In this document: one piece after another, positions 6,195 through 13,163 of the stretch
How the letters are laid out: each line of letters starts with the position of its first letter
Position numbering within the stretch: the first letter of the stretch is position 1
Assembly (NCBI GenBank): GCA_026416355.1
Contig: JAOAFH010000044.1
Location: 1-13,440 of the forward strand
Direction of reading: 5' to 3'
DNA length: 13,440 nucleotides
Source of the DNA: Clostridiales bacterium
Lineage (GTDB): Bacteria > Bacillota > Clostridia > Clostridiales > Caloramatoraceae
The notes under the pieces: generated by a model
What the model saw: the letters and a program-made list of their open reading frames with translations, nothing else
Told to the model about the DNA's origin: nothing
Databases searched by the model: none
Made by a program: the position numbers and the translations under genes

Positions 6195-6617
6195 CTAAAG
6201 CATTATATTTAAAATAATTCCAATTATAAAAGCAAGAACTTGTCTAACAACAACCATAAATGTAGCTGAAACGCCTATCTTTTTACAAACAGCTGTTTCT
6301 AAAAAAAGACTATGTGAGAAGCACAACATAATTGATATAATTGTAATTTCCTTAGGAGTCAGTGTAAGTGCCAATATTGCACCTATTCCTGCATATAAAT
6401 TGATTGCATTACCTACAACGAATGGCAACGCAGCCTCACCAGGCAATCCTACTAAATGCATTATTGGTTTAAAAATTATTGCAATATAGTTTATAATAGG
6501 TGTATATTTTATAAACGTTACAATAAAATATATAGGAACAAGTATTTTCCCAATCTTTAGTGTTGTATTTATTCCCTTTTCTACTCCTCTTTTAAGAGCA
6601 ATAACCATTGTATCCAA
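6195..6617 (-). CDS. Nucleoside-recognition (Gate) domain membrane protein, first of a pair
   Basis: About 140 residues with three to four hydrophobic helices, and a Gate-like core FKPIMHLVGLPGEAALPFVVGNAINLYAG followed by LCFSHSLFLETAVCKKIG. It is a paralogue of the protein encoded just downstream, with equivalent landmarks at similar spacing. I place the start at the TTG complementary to 6615-6617, because AGGGGGTGA lies just upstream, and because the ATG of the longest reading (6636-6638) overlaps the -10 box of the promoter found here and could not be in the message. Substrate and role are not known; sporulation SpmA/SpmB and transport Gate proteins belong to the same superfamily. The downstream gene's ribosome site contains this gene's stop. 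Confidence 0.8.
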   Translation of the reverse strand: MDTMVIALKRGVEKGINTTLKIGKILVPIYFIVTFIKYTPIINYIAIIFKPIMHLVGLPGEAALPFVVGNAINLYAGIGAILALTLTPKEITIISIMLCFSHSLFLETAVCKKIGVSATFMVVVRQVLAFIIGIILNIML

Positions 6618-6636
6618 TAAATCACCCCCTATTCCC

Positions 6637-6665
6637 ATTATAAATAAACATTAACCTTTTGTTAA
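6637..6665 (-). promoter_or_regulatory. Sigma-A promoter of the Gate-protein pair
   Basis: TTAACA (6665-6660), a 17-base spacer, and a perfect TATAAT (6642-6637) precede the first Gate gene. Transcription should begin near 6630, just before the AGGGGGTGA ribosome site, giving a very short leader. It starts inside the gap after the 79-aa gene and makes the Gate pair independent of the dinB operon. Confidence 0.85.
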
Positions 6666-6672
6666 CTATTTT

Positions 6673-6912
6673 TTAGAATTTTTCTAAAAACCATATGTTA
6701 CCTTCTATATCCCATCTAAGCTCAATCGGTTCATCCCTTCCTTCAACTGAGCATAAAAACATATAACAGTCCCTTAAATATCTTCTTTCCTTGGAAATAC
6801 TTAAAACCCTATTTACCTTAAATGCCCCAAAGCTACACATTATCATTATTGGATTCATTACAGACTGCCCAAAAAGTACTAAAACATTCGCCTTTTCCCT
6901 TACAAGCTTCAT
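6673..6912 (-). CDS. Small hypothetical protein (79 aa) co-translated with DinB
   Basis: I do not recognise this protein. It is compact and looks beta-rich, beginning MKLVREKANVLVLFGQS and ending ELRWDIEGNIWFLEKF, with three cysteines and no membrane segment or signal peptide. The GQSVMNPIMIMCSFGAFKVNRVLSISKERRYLRDCYMFLCSVEG centre looks like a folded domain. The ATG overlaps the dinB stop codon (ATGA, 6909-6912), so translation is coupled to dinB, and both would be induced together by DNA damage through the LexA box ahead of dinB. GGTGG lies 8 bases upstream. The context suggests a partner or regulator of translesion synthesis, but nothing in the sequence proves this. Confidence 0.8.
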   Translation of the reverse strand: MKLVREKANVLVLFGQSVMNPIMIMCSFGAFKVNRVLSISKERRYLRDCYMFLCSVEGRDEPIELRWDIEGNIWFLEKF

Positions 6913-8159
6913 ATATTTCCACCACCCTTATTAAAGGAGTTCATAGGAATCCACTCTTCTCTATCTAGTATTTTTATGTTTTTGTTGCTATCATTTTTCA
7001 TAGTAACAGCTCTAAACACAGAATATTTTCCATACTTTTCCCTTATTTCGTCTAAACAGGCGTCTATCTTTTGATTTTTTACTTTTGTGTTGTCATCAAA
7101 CAGACTAATCTGTTGAAAATCCTGTTTGCTTTTAAGTCCTGTTACCCTTACACCTAAAAGACGTATTCTTGTTTTTCCATCCCAATGTTTTAAAAATAAT
7201 TCCATTGCATATCTATGTATATCTATTGTTGTATCTATACATTCATTTATTTTCTGCCTTCGAACGGTTGTCTCAAAATTATTTGTCCTAAATACAATTT
7301 CTATAACATTACCTTGAAACTCAAGACTTCTTAATCTAGCTCCTACACTTTCAGATAAAACCATAAAAACCTCTGAGATTTCATCTTTAGTCATTAAATC
7401 CTTTGGAGTTGTTATGGAATTTCCAACTCCCTTAATACATTCATAATCACCACATACCTTAGAAAAATCTATACCATTGGCATAGTTCCAATAATATCTG
7501 CCTACCTTCCCAAAATTTTTTACAAGCAAATTTAAAGGGGTATTTGCCAAATCTCCTATTGTATATATAGCCAGTGAATTTAGCCTTTTTTTCATTCTTC
7601 TACCTACTCCAAACAACTCCTCAACAGCCATAGGCCAAATAACTTTTTCCACATCCTCTTTATCTAAAATACTTGTTGCATCAGGCTTTTTCAAATCCGA
7701 TGCCATCTTTGCCATAAGTTTGCAATACGAAACTCCTACACTAGCAGTAATTCCTAGCTCATCTTTAATTCTTTTTCTTATTAAATTTGCTATTGTAATC
7801 CCATCTCCAAAAATTCCTTCGCATCCTGCTACATCAAGCCACGCCTCATCTATACTAAAAACTTCAACATCTGGAGTAAAGCTTCTTAAAATATCCATAA
7901 CTTTGTTAGAATATCTCACATAGTTTTTAAAATTTGGCTTAACTAAAATTAAATCTCTGCATAGCTTTTTTGCGTCACCTATCGTCATTCCTGTTTTTAC
8001 CCCAAACCTTCTAGCCTCATATGAAGCCGTTAAAATAATTCCCGTTCTCTTTTCTTTATCTCCAGCAACTGCAACAGGTTTACCCTGTAATTCTTTATTC
8101 TCTGCCTGCTCAACAGAAGCATAAAAAGCATTTAAATCAACATGTAAAATATTCCTCAC
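6909..8159 (-). CDS. dinB: DNA polymerase IV (Y-family translesion polymerase)
   Basis: Pol IV copies past damaged template bases with low fidelity. The 416 residues hold the full Y-family set: HVDLNAFYASVE with metal ligand Asp 8 and steric-gate aromatics 12-13, the TASYEARRFGVKTGM finger segment (44-58), the catalytic FSIDEAWLDV with Asp 104 and Glu 105, the ASVGVSYCKLMAKMASDLKKP signature (139-159), a helix-hairpin-helix thumb (about 180-205), a little-finger domain (about 245-345), and the sliding-clamp motif QISLF (350-354). A C-terminal tail of about 60 residues extends beyond the clamp motif, longer than in many bacterial homologues. Translation starts at GTG (8157-8159) with AGGAGG and a 7-base spacer. 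Expression should be LexA-controlled. The gene overlaps the next one by 4 bases. Confidence 0.96.
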   Translation of the reverse strand: MRNILHVDLNAFYASVEQAENKELQGKPVAVAGDKEKRTGIILTASYEARRFGVKTGMTIGDAKKLCRDLILVKPNFKNYVRYSNKVMDILRSFTPDVEVFSIDEAWLDVAGCEGIFGDGITIANLIRKRIKDELGITASVGVSYCKLMAKMASDLKKPDATSILDKEDVEKVIWPMAVEELFGVGRRMKKRLNSLAIYTIGDLANTPLNLLVKNFGKVGRYYWNYANGIDFSKVCGDYECIKGVGNSITTPKDLMTKDEISEVFMVLSESVGARLRSLEFQGNVIEIVFRTNNFETTVRRQKINECIDTTIDIHRYAMELFLKHWDGKTRIRLLGVRVTGLKSKQDFQQISLFDDNTKVKNQKIDACLDEIREKYGKYSVFRAVTMKNDSNKNIKILDREEWIPMNSFNKGGGNI

Positions 8160-8172
8160 AACACCGCCTCCT

Positions 8173-8186
8173 CGAACATATGTTCG
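8173..8186. promoter_or_regulatory. LexA (SOS) operator of dinB
   Basis: CGAACATATGTTCG is a perfect 14-base palindrome and an exact fit to the Gram-positive LexA box CGAACrnryGTTCG. It lies directly downstream of the -10 region and upstream of the ribosome site, where a bound repressor would block initiation or early elongation. Confidence 0.95.
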
Positions 8187-8189
8187 TAT

Positions 8190-8222
8190 ATTATATTATA
8201 CTACTTTACACAAAAAATCAAA
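8190..8222 (-). promoter_or_regulatory. Probable sigma-A promoter of dinB
   Basis: Two overlapping TATAAT hexamers (8200-8195 and 8195-8190) lie on the minus strand, with TTTGAT (8222-8217) 16 bases before the first. The -35 box is weak, so the exact pair is uncertain. The start point would fall at or beside the LexA box. Confidence 0.6.
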
Positions 8223-8345
8223 CATAAAAATCTTCATCATTCCAGATTTAATATTTGTTCAGCTAAAACTTTTATCAAAAAAGAGCTATCGTGACTCTTA
8301 GACTTTCATTTTCTTAATTAATAAAATTATTATATCTCCTACTAT

Positions 8346-8564
8346 TTAAAAGCCCCATGAGTGGATTTAAAAGGCATATTTTATTAGCTTTAGGAATTCT
8401 TGGATTTTCGACTTTTCATAAGTCCGTAATTCTGTACAGGATGTACAGAGCCGAGCGGCTACCATGGACGGTAGCATCGCGAGGGTAGGACTTTGAAAAC
8501 AAAGAAAAGTTTAGAATTCCTTAGCGTAATAAACTAATGCTAAAAAATCCACCATGGGGCTTTA
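8346..8564. repeat. 219-nt near-palindromic element with structured apex (possible ncRNA or MITE-like repeat)
   Basis: Most of the gene-free 8187-8668 stretch is one long imperfect inverted repeat. The outer arms (8346-8367 and 8543-8564) match except for two single-base bulges around GCCCCATG and GTGGATTT. Middle arms pair TTTATTAGCTTTAGGAATTCT (about 8380-8400) with AGAATTCCTTAGCGTAATAAA (8513-8533) with one mismatch cluster. The innermost arms are AAGTCC (8420-8425) and GGACTT (8488-8493). The apex (8426-8487) holds separate small hairpins: CTGTAC-AGGAT-GTACAG (8432-8448), GCC-GAGC-GGC (8450-8459, sharing bases with the next), and GCTACC-ATGGAC-GGTAGC (8458-8475). It has no coding potential and is GC-richer at the apex than its surroundings. 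A dispersed palindromic repeat or a structured RNA are both possible. The flanks (8187-8345 and 8565-8668) show nothing else convincing. Confidence 0.75.
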
Positions 8565-8668
8565 ATTTGAACTGCCAGCTTTATATTAATTATTGGATTT
8601 TTCAAACTATATAACAATATTTCCATGATTATCAATAGCTCGTTTATCAAATTTATTGTATCAATTAC

Positions 8669-10375
8669 CTATATATTCTTTTTAATATATTGATATTCCT
8701 CCTCCGTTATGCCAAAGTGCTTACAAAGCAAATAATCTACTCTATCTAATTTTTCTTCTATTTCAATATTTTCTTTAACTATTCCTTCTATCTCGCTTAT
8801 GTAGTAATTTGGAATTTTTAGTTTTAATATTTTGTTTGGATAATATTCATAAAGGTTATCTCCTAGCTTTTTAGCCATTGTCTTTATATAAAAATCATAC
8901 ACTCTACTATTTAAGACACCAACTAAAAACTCATAGGTTATTAAACCTTTAAACATATCATCTAATTTTAAGCTATATACATCTGCACTGTAAAAACTTC
9001 CTTTATCTATCGCAAATCTATTTTTATCTGATTTATATGGATAAATTATTTTTTCCCCTTCAAAATCTTCTCTTTTACGTCCCCATTGAAGCTGATACCA
9101 TTTTCTAACCCCGTTTTTACATTCTCTTCTTTGCTCTAGTTTTTCTCTGTGTTTTTCTATGTATTTTATTGCATTAGGATATCTATTTTCTTGTACAGGC
9201 TCATTAATATATATGATATACTCATTTGTATTGCTTGTTTTAAACTTATCTATATTGCTGTTTTTAATCCACCTTTTTAGTAACTCTTTTTCTATATTGT
9301 TTTCTTCTATATCTTTTTCATTTACAATAAATGCCTTGTCACATCCAGTTATTATACCTTGAAAACTTTGACATATTGTTCCTAGTTCAATCCCTCTAAT
9401 TTTGTTTATTATTTGTTTTCCTAGTTCGTCTAAAAATACCCACCCATCTTTATTTAAATCATTTTTATTCACACAATAAAATGCACTATATTTTTGTGTT
9501 ACACAAGTTATATCATCAAAAACTTCTTTTCCCTTAAGCTTAGCATTTTTATTTAATCTATAATATTTTATTTTGTCAGTTTCGCCATCTTTGACAAAAT
9601 CAATTATAATAGTATCTACCCCTGCACCTTTAACAAATCTAACACCATAAAAATCTATTATCTTGTCTATAGAACCACTATTTAAAATGTATTGCCTTAT
9701 ACCATCTCCATGCAATGCCTCTAGCAAATATCTAGAAGTAAAAAACAAAAGACTCCCTTTATCTTTTAAAGAATCAATAGATTTTTTAATAAAACAATAA
9801 CTTAAATCTGCCTTATCTTGAAATACATCCTTATATTTTTCATTTAACTTTTTCCTATATTCTTTGTCTATTGTCTTATGCCCTAAATATGGTGGATTTC
9901 CAATTATAAAATCATAGTTATTCTTATCTTCAATTAAAAAATCCTTTTTTAATATATTCTTAGAAACAATTTTACTATTTCTAAAAAGCTCTAGAGTTGT
10001 AATCATTATGGCATTCTCATCAATATCATATCCATATAAAGCTTCTATAATATCATTTGGCTCATATCCACTTGAAGCTAGTTTTTGATATAACCTTATA
10101 AGAAAATAACCCCCTCCACATGAGGGGTCTAATATGTTTAATTCACTTAAATTATCAATTTTTTTAACTAATTCATCTACCATATAATCAACTACTTCAA
10201 TAGGGGTATAAAAGCTCCCTGTTGTTTTTCTCTCTTCTTTATTTTTTATCTTTTCATAGAACTCTCCTATAAAGCCTTCTATTTCCCATTTATTAATAAA
10301 ACTATCAAGTTCGTCTTTTTCTTCTAAAATAGCACTATAAACATATTTTAAATCCTGCAAAAATTCATTTAACAT
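8669..10375 (-). CDS. CamA-like solitary adenine-N6 DNA methyltransferase
   Basis: This 568-residue enzyme should methylate adenine N6 using S-adenosylmethionine. Counting from the TTG four codons upstream, it shows motif X TGSFYTP (56-62), motif I DPSCGGGYF (87-95), motif II YGYDIDENA, and catalytic motif IV NPPY (164-167), then a C-terminal target-recognition domain of the TaqI/Eco57I type. In that domain SFQGIITGCDKAF (341-353), RRECKNGVRKWYQLQWGR, IIYPYKSDKNRFAID, SADVYS and LYEYYPNKI closely match, from memory, the corresponding parts of CamA of C. difficile (about 577 aa), which methylates the last A of CAAAAA and affects sporulation. No endonuclease gene lies beside it. The start is the ATG at 10373-10375, with GGAGG 5 bases upstream. 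It follows the DUF445 gene by 12 bases and is probably co-transcribed. Identical target specificity is inference. Confidence 0.9.
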   Translation of the reverse strand: MLNEFLQDLKYVYSAILEEKDELDSFINKWEIEGFIGEFYEKIKNKEERKTTGSFYTPIEVVDYMVDELVKKIDNLSELNILDPSCGGGYFLIRLYQKLASSGYEPNDIIEALYGYDIDENAIMITTLELFRNSKIVSKNILKKDFLIEDKNNYDFIIGNPPYLGHKTIDKEYRKKLNEKYKDVFQDKADLSYCFIKKSIDSLKDKGSLLFFTSRYLLEALHGDGIRQYILNSGSIDKIIDFYGVRFVKGAGVDTIIIDFVKDGETDKIKYYRLNKNAKLKGKEVFDDITCVTQKYSAFYCVNKNDLNKDGWVFLDELGKQIINKIRGIELGTICQSFQGIITGCDKAFIVNEKDIEENNIEKELLKRWIKNSNIDKFKTSNTNEYIIYINEPVQENRYPNAIKYIEKHREKLEQRRECKNGVRKWYQLQWGRKREDFEGEKIIYPYKSDKNRFAIDKGSFYSADVYSLKLDDMFKGLITYEFLVGVLNSRVYDFYIKTMAKKLGDNLYEYYPNKILKLKIPNYYISEIEGIVKENIEIEEKLDRVDYLLCKHFGITEEEYQYIKKNI

Positions 10376-10387
10376 ATTCTCCTCCAA

Positions 10388-11722
10388 TTAGAGCATTTGT
10401 AGAAGTGGTGATATAATTCCCATTATAGCCCCTAATAGAGCTCCTAACCAAGTTATAGCTGATAGTTCTTTGCTTGCCACATCTAAAATAATTTCTTCTG
10501 CAAATGCAACATCAAAACTATTTATTCTATCTTCAACTAATCTTGATATATCAATTAAATCAATAATCTTTGAAGCCTTATCCTTAATAAATCCTTCAAA
10601 TATTTCATCTAAAAACTCTAAAATACTATCCTGTTCATTTTCATCAACAATTTCTATAAGTTTGCTTATATCCATATTCATTATACCATCTACCATATAA
10701 TCTGTTGCAACAAATATAGCTTCATCTATCTTATCATTGTTTTCAATAAGCCCTTGTACTATTGTTTCTATATTTAACCCGTCAACTAAACCATTTATAT
10801 ATTCTTTTATCTTATTTGAAACCGTATTAATAGCCTCTTGTTTTGTTTCTCCAGAAAATGATATAGCTATATCTGAAACATTAGTTTCTGTTATTTTTTC
10901 ATAAAGTGCAATAGCAACCATAGCTATATCATGATGATTATTTTCATCACTTAAATACCCATCAAGTGCAGAAATAATCTTGTCGCCAATAAGCTCTGGA
11001 CTTAAAAACATTGCTGCAAATTTTCCAAGCATCGATTCAACCATTCTAGATGCCGATGAAGATATTTTTTCTTTTACAGTATCCTTTGATAGAGTTTCTT
11101 TAACTGCCTCAGCTATTCTATCCTTATTTGAATATATATATATTTTAATTGAGCCATCAACTGAATTTGGAATTATATCCTTAATCTTTTTATCGCTTAC
11201 TTCTGCTTTAGCAATTATTTCATAAATATTAGTCTTTATATCAATATTTTCTGTAATATTCTTTAATACTAATCTAATATCAAAATTCTCATTTATAAAG
11301 TCTACAATATTTTTTTCTTTAGATTTTATCATTTGGGCAAATAATATAGAAAGGTTCTTTTTAATTTTTATAATTATTTTGTCTCTAGTATCTCCTAAAA
11401 ACTCTAATGTTTCATATATAGATTTTTTAGTATTTTTATAGCTACTAATTTTATTTTTTAACCATTCTACAACCTGCTTTTTTACCTCTTTACTACAAAG
11501 GGCATCCACAAAATCATCCGTTGAAAAAAGATGAGTACCTACTGCTTCACCTACGCTTTTAGCAATCCTTTCTTTTTCCTTTGGTATAAGCCCAGGAGTA
11601 AAGGGAATTCTTATTCCAAAAATTCTTTTTTCATAATGTGGCCTAAATAACATTTTAATTGCTAGCCAATTTGTTATATAACCAATTAATGCTCCTACTG
11701 CAACTGGTATTAAGTATTTCAT
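10388..11722 (-). CDS. DUF445 family membrane-anchored protein
   Basis: This 444-residue protein belongs to the DUF445 (YheB-like) family, whose function is unknown. The N-terminal hydrophobic helix carries the family signature: GALIGYITNWLAIKMLFRP, then IPFTPGLIPKEKERIAKSVGEAVGTHLF. A long, mainly helical and highly charged middle (about residues 60-410) lies between this and a C-terminal membrane helix (ITWLGALLGAIMGIISPLLQML). The protein is thus anchored at both ends with a large soluble loop. The start is the ATG at 11720-11722, preceded by GGAGG with an 8-base spacer; the ATG six codons upstream has no ribosome site. It is first in an operon with the CamA-like methyltransferase, 12 bases apart, and diverges from uvsE. 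Confidence 0.9.
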   Translation of the reverse strand: MKYLIPVAVGALIGYITNWLAIKMLFRPHYEKRIFGIRIPFTPGLIPKEKERIAKSVGEAVGTHLFSTDDFVDALCSKEVKKQVVEWLKNKISSYKNTKKSIYETLEFLGDTRDKIIIKIKKNLSILFAQMIKSKEKNIVDFINENFDIRLVLKNITENIDIKTNIYEIIAKAEVSDKKIKDIIPNSVDGSIKIYIYSNKDRIAEAVKETLSKDTVKEKISSSASRMVESMLGKFAAMFLSPELIGDKIISALDGYLSDENNHHDIAMVAIALYEKITETNVSDIAISFSGETKQEAINTVSNKIKEYINGLVDGLNIETIVQGLIENNDKIDEAIFVATDYMVDGIMNMDISKLIEIVDENEQDSILEFLDEIFEGFIKDKASKIIDLIDISRLVEDRINSFDVAFAEEIILDVASKELSAITWLGALLGAIMGIISPLLQML

Positions 11723-11754
11723 TCTATCTTCCTCCTTCATTAGTTACATAATTT

Positions 11755-11782
11755 ATTATACCAACTAGTCAAATTTAAGCAA
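11755..11782 (-). promoter_or_regulatory. Likely sigma-A promoter of the DUF445-methyltransferase operon
   Basis: TTGCTT (11782-11777), a 16-base spacer, and an extended -10 TGGTATAAT (TATAAT at 11760-11755) precede the DUF445 start by about 32 bases. The -10 is perfect and the -35 is moderate. Confidence 0.7.
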
Positions 11783-11810
11783 TATTTTTTATAAAATAGT
11801 AAAACAATAC

Positions 11811-11839
11811 TTGTAAAACAATTTTCTTTTAATTATTAT
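11811..11839 (+). promoter_or_regulatory. Possible promoter of uvsE
   Basis: TTGTAA (11811-11816), a 17-base spacer and TATTAT (11834-11839) lie about 30 bases upstream of uvsE. The region is so AT-rich that this match is only suggestive. I saw no LexA box and no clear sigma-G promoter here. Confidence 0.4.
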
Positions 11840-11869
11840 TTTCTTATAACATATGTGGGAGGTTAGAAA

Positions 11870-13099
11870 ATGAAAATAGGTTATGCATGTATTGCACTTG
11901 GAACGAAACACAGAACAAATAGAGGATTTGTTATAAAAAACTTCTCAAAAGAAAGACTATATGAAGCTATTGAAGCTAATTTAAATGATTTACTTGAAAT
12001 ACTCAAATATAATCTTAAAAATAATATTTATCTTTTTAGAATAAGCTCAGACATAATTCCATTTGGTGGACATGAAATTAATAAATATAGATGGGATATT
12101 GATTTTAAAGATATGCTAACTGAAATAGGAAATTTTATAAAAGAAAATAATATGCGTGTATCAATGCATCCTGGTCAATACACTATAATAAATTCTCCTG
12201 ATAATCAGGTTGTAGAACGAGCCATTAGGGAATTTGAATATCATACAATATTTTTAGATAGCCTTGGCCTTGATTTTACCCACAAGGTTGTTCTTCATAT
12301 TGGTGGTGTATATGGAGATAAATCTTTAGCAATAGAAAGATTTATTAAAAACTTTAATTTACTTTCAGACACGGCTAAAAAAAGAATAGTAATTGAAAAT
12401 GATGAAAAAAGCTTTAATATAGATGATGTTATAAGTATATCAAAAACTTTAAATATTCCTGTTGTTTTTGATATACTTCACCATCAAATCAATCCAGTTG
12501 AGAAAGATATTAAAACTATACTAGAAGGATGCATTAAAACATGGAAAAAAGAAGATGGAGACATGAAACTCCATTATTCAGACCAATCACCCTTTAAACC
12601 AAAGGGTGCCCACTCTGAATATGTTTCTATAGAAAACTTTATGAAGTTTTATAATATAGCAAATGAATTTAAATGTGATATAATGCTAGAAACAAAGGAT
12701 AAGGATATTTCTGCAATTAAATGTATTAATTCCATAAATCCTATAGAAAAATCTACAAAATATGAGCAATGGTCAAAATACAAATATGTTGTTATGGAAA
12801 AGGACTACGCATTATACAAAAAATGTAGCAGCATTATAAATTCAGATTCAAATAATATGCTTGAGTTTTATAATACAATCGATTATGCATTATCTTTGCC
12901 CTTCAATGAAGGTTCATATAGAAATACTTTAGAACATGTTTGGGGATATTTTAAAGATAAAACAACAGATAAAGAGTTTTTAAAATTTCATGAACTTATT
13001 TCATCAAAGGAACTTATTAAAGCTAAGGCCTTCTTAAATAAGCTTAGCGAAAAATACAAAGAAGATTATTTAATAAACTCATACTATTTCATATATTAG
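11870..13099 (+). CDS. uvsE: UV damage endonuclease UvsE fused to a YbgA/DUF1722-like domain
   Basis: UvsE nicks DNA 5' of UV photoproducts to start an alternative excision repair. Residues 1 to about 290 form the UVDE TIM barrel: MKIGYACIALGT at the start, then candidate metal ligands in order at His 68 (FGGH), His 100 (MHPGQY), His 143 (LHIGG), Glu 176 (VIEND), Asp 201 and His 204 (FDILHH), His 235 (LHYSDQ), His 248 (GAHSEY) and Glu 274 (MLETKDKD), with Lys 233 as the probable modified lysine. Residues about 298-409 are an extra domain reading YEQWSKYKYVVMEKDYALYKK, NTLEHVWGYFKD and a YLINSYYF end, which resembles YbgA/DUF1722. Typical Bacillus UvsE is about 300-320 residues. The ATG has GGGAGG 7 bases upstream. 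It diverges from DUF445. No strong terminator follows it. Confidence 0.93.
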   Translation: MKIGYACIALGTKHRTNRGFVIKNFSKERLYEAIEANLNDLLEILKYNLKNNIYLFRISSDIIPFGGHEINKYRWDIDFKDMLTEIGNFIKENNMRVSMHPGQYTIINSPDNQVVERAIREFEYHTIFLDSLGLDFTHKVVLHIGGVYGDKSLAIERFIKNFNLLSDTAKKRIVIENDEKSFNIDDVISISKTLNIPVVFDILHHQINPVEKDIKTILEGCIKTWKKEDGDMKLHYSDQSPFKPKGAHSEYVSIENFMKFYNIANEFKCDIMLETKDKDISAIKCINSINPIEKSTKYEQWSKYKYVVMEKDYALYKKCSSIINSDSNNMLEFYNTIDYALSLPFNEGSYRNTLEHVWGYFKDKTTDKEFLKFHELISSKELIKAKAFLNKLSEKYKEDYLINSYYFIY

Positions 13100-13163
13100 T
13101 AAAAATTCAAATGAATAATTTGTAATAGCCAGTTTAAAAATAAAGGAGAAGGGAGTTGATATT

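Noticed and set aside
6671..6689. AT-only inverted repeat (TTTTAGAA / TTCTAAAA) at the end of the 79-aa gene as a terminator.
   Set aside because: The stem has only one G-C pair and no U-tract follows on the minus strand, so it is unlikely to terminate.
8277..8299. AAGAG/CTCTT hairpin with a T-run on the minus strand as a terminator for the methyltransferase operon or the palindromic element.
   Set aside because: The stem is only five base pairs with a nine-base loop. The T-run is suggestive but the structure is too weak to call.
8187..8668. Degenerate insertion sequence or CRISPR array in the gene-free stretch.
   Set aside because: There is no transposase remnant in any frame and no regularly spaced direct repeat; the only repeat is the single palindrome.
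8669..10375. Type IIG restriction-modification enzyme, BREX PglX or other phage-defence system.
   Set aside because: At about 568 residues there is no room for a nuclease domain, no PD-(D/E)XK motif was seen, and neighbouring genes are not BREX or restriction genes.
13100..13163. Partial inverted repeat (ATTCAAAT ... ATTTGTAAT) after uvsE as a terminator.
   Set aside because: Pairing is imperfect and AT-only, with no downstream U-tract.
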